Shown here piece after piece: positions 61,878-64,000 of a stretch of DNA of 64,000 nt. Under the pieces are notes generated by a model. That model searched no databases. It was not told the DNA's origin and saw nothing but the letters and a program-made list of their open reading frames with translations. Position 1 is the stretch's first letter, and each line of letters begins with the position of its first letter. Made by a program: the position numbers and the translations under genes. Origin of the DNA: CAYHHI01 sp964356335 (lineage in GTDB: Bacteria; Arandabacterota; Arandabacteria; Arandabacterales; Arandabacteraceae); assembly GCA_964356335.1 (NCBI GenBank), contig CAYHHI010000005.1, forward strand, positions 46,763-110,762, read 5' to 3'.

Positions 61878-62744
61878 TTACTGCGTGACTGTGAAAGGTG
61901 GAGCCTCGGGAACGCCGGGCTGCTGGGTGCCCTCGGCGGGTTCCCGCTTGTGACCTGGCCCCTGCTTGGCACAAGGCTTCTTGTTCTTCCCAAGACGCAG
62001 ATAGGCAGCAACCATCTGCCGCTTCAGGAGCTGAAGTGCCTTAGCTGGATCGACACCCTTAGGGCAGGCGCGCGAGCACTCGCCGGCATAATGACAACGG
62101 AAGACGCCGTGGCTGGTGCCTGCCGCGCGCGATCGCTCTCTCTCCGCGCCGTCCCGCGTGTCATTGTTGTAGCGGAGCGCTTGGGTGAGGGGCATGGGGC
62201 CCAAGTATCTAACATCGGTTGCCAAGGTGGGACAGGCGGACATACAGCAGCCGCACTTGATGCAGAAGCTGAACTGCAGGTAGCGCTCGAGGTCCTCCGG
62301 TGACTGATAGTATTCGCCTTCGGGATTGCTGATCTCAGCCTCATTCTCCCTCTGTATGAAGGGCGCGATCTCGACATGCTTATCGAACATGGTCGCGAGA
62401 TCGGGCACAAGGTCCCTGATGATCTCAAAGTTGGGAAGTGGTCCCAGCGTGATCTTGGTGTCGGCGATCTCCAGGATTTGCGTGTTGCAGGCGAGCGCAG
62501 GCGTCCCGTTTATGAGCATACCGCAGGAACCGCACACGCCCATTCGGCAGGAGTATCTCCAGGCAAGGCTCTGGTCCAGGTTCTCCTTGATGTAATGCAA
62601 GCCATCCAGCACGGTCATACCGGGCTTCACAGGTACGCGGTAGGCTGCGAGGTAAGGCTTGGTGTCCTTTTCAGGCGCATATCTGAGAACATGAAAGACC
62701 ACTTCTCGGGGGTCCTGTCGCGCCGCCTGTCTTCTTGTTGCCAT
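61878..62744 (-). CDS. sdhB: Succinate dehydrogenase/fumarate reductase iron-sulfur subunit
   Basis: A 288-residue protein carrying the three clusters of the SdhB/FrdB family. The [2Fe-2S] site is SCRMGVCGSCGMLINGTPAL plus the next Cys, the [4Fe-4S] site CIKCGCCMSACP and the [3Fe-4S] region CHYAGECSRACPKGVDP. It passes electrons between the flavoprotein and the quinone site. The C-terminus has a Lys/Pro-rich extension of about 30 residues. The start is assigned to ATG 62744, in the third of three imperfect tandem repeats that each contain a ribosome-site-like sequence. No flavoprotein gene is adjacent. Confidence 0.93.
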   Translation of the reverse strand: MATRRQAARQDPREVVFHVLRYAPEKDTKPYLAAYRVPVKPGMTVLDGLHYIKENLDQSLAWRYSCRMGVCGSCGMLINGTPALACNTQILEIADTKITLGPLPNFEIIRDLVPDLATMFDKHVEIAPFIQRENEAEISNPEGEYYQSPEDLERYLQFSFCIKCGCCMSACPTLATDVRYLGPMPLTQALRYNNDTRDGAERERSRAAGTSHGVFRCHYAGECSRACPKGVDPAKALQLLKRQMVAAYLRLGKNKKPCAKQGPGHKREPAEGTQQPGVPEAPPFTVTQ

Positions 62745-62912
62745 GGCTATTCTCTGTCTATCCCCTCGCAATGAGCGCTGTTTCTATGGCCGTATGTCTT
62801 CTTGTTGCCGTATCTATTCCTGGTCCATCCTCCCGCAACAGGCGCCGTCTCCAGCCTCCCAGGCCGCTATCTGTCTCGCTGCTACCATGTTCGTCCTCGG
62901 TCTATCCTCCCG
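62702..62912 (-). repeat. Triplicated RBS/start region between sdhD and sdhB
   Basis: Three imperfect copies of a unit containing CGGGAGGATAGAC and the following start region begin at 62912, 62835 and 62768 (minus strand; periods 77 and 67). Only the third has the real sdhB ATG (62744); the second has ACG at the same place (62811) and the first an ATG (62888) opening a 24-codon ORF. The unit appears to join the end of sdhD with the start of sdhB. Confidence 0.65.
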
Positions 62913-63315
62913 TGATGAGCGCAGCATTGTGGGCCGCAACTGCCGCCCACGTGCCGAACCCGAATAGCCCCAATCCCAGAAGCAGTAGGATCACAGTGAC
63001 GGCTTTCTCCATCATGGGCTTGAGCGTCAGTTCGAAAAGTATCGTCCTCAAGCCATAGAGCCCGTGGTAGAGAGCGATGCCGAGGAGCAGCACGTACATG
63101 ACCGTCAAGGACAGGCTCGCGTCCCTCGCCTGAGAATTGGCAGGAGAGACGGATTCCTCGGCTGGGTGTGCTATGAACAAGCCCGTCAGACCACCCATAT
63201 GCATGGTGGTCATGTGGAGTCCCAGCAGGAAGAAGATGATGATTCCTGCCGCCATGTGCCATGTCCAGTATCTTGTCTCCTGCATGCCGCGGTCTTTCAT
63301 CCCACCGTCCTTCAT
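62902..63315 (-). CDS. sdhD: Succinate dehydrogenase/fumarate reductase membrane subunit (SdhD-like)
   Basis: A 137-residue membrane protein with three hydrophobic segments (MAAGIIIFFLLGLHMTTMHM, MYVLLLGIALYHGLYGLR, VILLLLGLGLFGFGTWAAVA). The His residues in the first two segments are candidate heme ligands, and HGLYGLR matches the conserved H-x3-G-x-R-like motif of complex II anchors. The ATG at 63315 has GGAGG five bases upstream; an upstream in-frame start at 63342 is less likely. It lies between sdhC and sdhB. Confidence 0.78.
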   Translation of the reverse strand: MKDGGMKDRGMQETRYWTWHMAAGIIIFFLLGLHMTTMHMGGLTGLFIAHPAEESVSPANSQARDASLSLTVMYVLLLGIALYHGLYGLRTILFELTLKPMMEKAVTVILLLLGLGLFGFGTWAAVAAHNAALITGG

Positions 63316-63447
63316 CCCGGCCTCCTGGGTCACACGACCCATTCGACCTCTTGTACTCCCTCTATCTATCCTACTTCCTCAGCTTCTTCAATTTCCTGGA
63401 TTCCTGCGGGTTCTCTCATTTCTTCTGCTCCATACAGCATCTTCCCC

Positions 63448-63900
63448 CTACTTCACAAGCCCGAGGAACTCTGCACCGCCTGCAAGCAGAGCAATCGCAG
63501 CCAGCAACATCGTGGCGATCAAGAGCGGCCGCTGCACACCGAGGGAAGTCTTGTAGGGATAGACAGGCTCGAAGGGTTTCCCGACAGCGAAGCCCAACTC
63601 TACAAGCACAAGCCGTACCCCGTTGAATGCGTGGTAAGCGAAAGCTGCAAAGACCAGGAACTCGCCCACCCTGAAGGCTGGCTTGTCCAGCAGCTTGCCG
63701 TCGGTCCAGAGGTAGACTCCCCGGACCCGGAGACCCGTCACAAAGATATGCATCACGAGATAGAGCAGAATGGCAAGGCCGGTCAATCTGTGCAGCGCAT
63801 AGGCATATCGCTCGATGCCCCATCGTCCTCCGCCAAGCCAGCCCCAGATGCCCAGCGAGTTGGCGTAGTGCTTCGTGCTGTCACGCTTGGCGTTGGCCAT
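63448..63900 (-). CDS. sdhC: Succinate dehydrogenase/fumarate reductase cytochrome b subunit (SdhC-like)
   Basis: A 150-residue membrane protein with three helices. ALHRLTGLAILLYLVMHIFV carries the SdhC-type H-R-x-TG motif and a heme-ligand His; AYHAFNGVRLVLVELGF carries the second conserved His/Arg. GAGGGGG lies before the ATG at 63900. With the following membrane subunit it anchors complex II and binds quinone and heme b. It appears to be the first gene of the operon; the ~100 bases beyond it to the window end contain no flavoprotein gene. Confidence 0.85.
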   Translation of the reverse strand: MANAKRDSTKHYANSLGIWGWLGGGRWGIERYAYALHRLTGLAILLYLVMHIFVTGLRVRGVYLWTDGKLLDKPAFRVGEFLVFAAFAYHAFNGVRLVLVELGFAVGKPFEPVYPYKTSLGVQRPLLIATMLLAAIALLAGGAEFLGLVK

Positions 63901-64000
63901 GCCAGTCCCCCTCAGCATCCGTATTGACTCTCAATATTCTCATCCCTAGTGTTGCGTCTCGCAAATATGTTGACAAAGTCTTTTGACCTTTTCCAGTATC

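Overview
The window looks like about 64 kb of a moderately high-GC, Gram-negative, uncultured bacterium, probably from the FCB superphylum (Eisenbacteria, Krumholzibacteria, Latescibacteria or Zixibacteria-like). The reasons are outer-membrane genes throughout (TonB receptors, TolC, RND pumps), five secreted proteins ending in a FlgD/type IX-like C-terminal domain, a PorV-family protein, and a lipoprotein serpin. The phylum is an inference. One run of ten Ns (22497-22506) marks a scaffold gap. I saw no tRNA, rRNA or CRISPR array.

Layout. 1-4.0 kb: phosphate uptake operon pstS(partial)-pstC-pstA-pstB-phoU. 4.3-9.5 kb: methyltransferase, EamA transporter, lipoprotein serpin, iron-sulfur flavoprotein, secreted phosphatase-like protein. 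9.7-12.9 kb: TonB receptor with an orphan periplasmic binding protein. 13-18 kb: secreted M1 peptidase, SEC-C mini-protein, lipoprotein, rsgA. 18-23.5 kb: nucleotidyltransferase coupled to a GT39-like membrane protein that seems to start at CTG, an exported class II amidotransferase, a beta-helix protein and a rubredoxin-like protein. 23.9-30.3 kb: ECF sigma, membrane anti-sigma and Spy-like protein, then a GGAACTT-N16-TCAAA promoter ahead of a tolC-macA-macB-type efflux operon. 30.5-37.2 kb: two glycosyltransferases, a CBM9/DUF5916 barrel and a polysaccharide deacetylase. 37.2-39.7 kb: an AT-rich island with a metallophosphoesterase, gene fragments and flanking 60-bp direct repeats. 39.7-47.4 kb: RND adaptor plus two RND permeases. 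47.5-51.8 kb: a heterodimeric ABC exporter preceded by a leader peptide, a competing antiterminator and an intrinsic terminator. 51.9-61.7 kb: pseudopilin, TonB receptor/secreted protein/PorV trio, secreted endonuclease I and an NHL lipoprotein. 61.9-63.9 kb: succinate dehydrogenase/fumarate reductase membrane and iron-sulfur subunits without an adjacent flavoprotein.

The main themes are envelope transport and efflux (four separate export systems, two with a visible regulatory device) and a type IX-like secretome. The strongest candidate for a new system is the attenuator before the ABC exporter at 51.45-51.79 kb. It combines a near-consensus promoter, a 31-codon ORF with a strong Shine-Dalgarno sequence, an antiterminator segment inside that ORF, and an intrinsic terminator before the exporter genes. 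This is the layout known for ribosome-mediated attenuation of multidrug ABC exporters such as Bacillus BmrCD, but here it is in a Gram-negative candidate-phylum genome.
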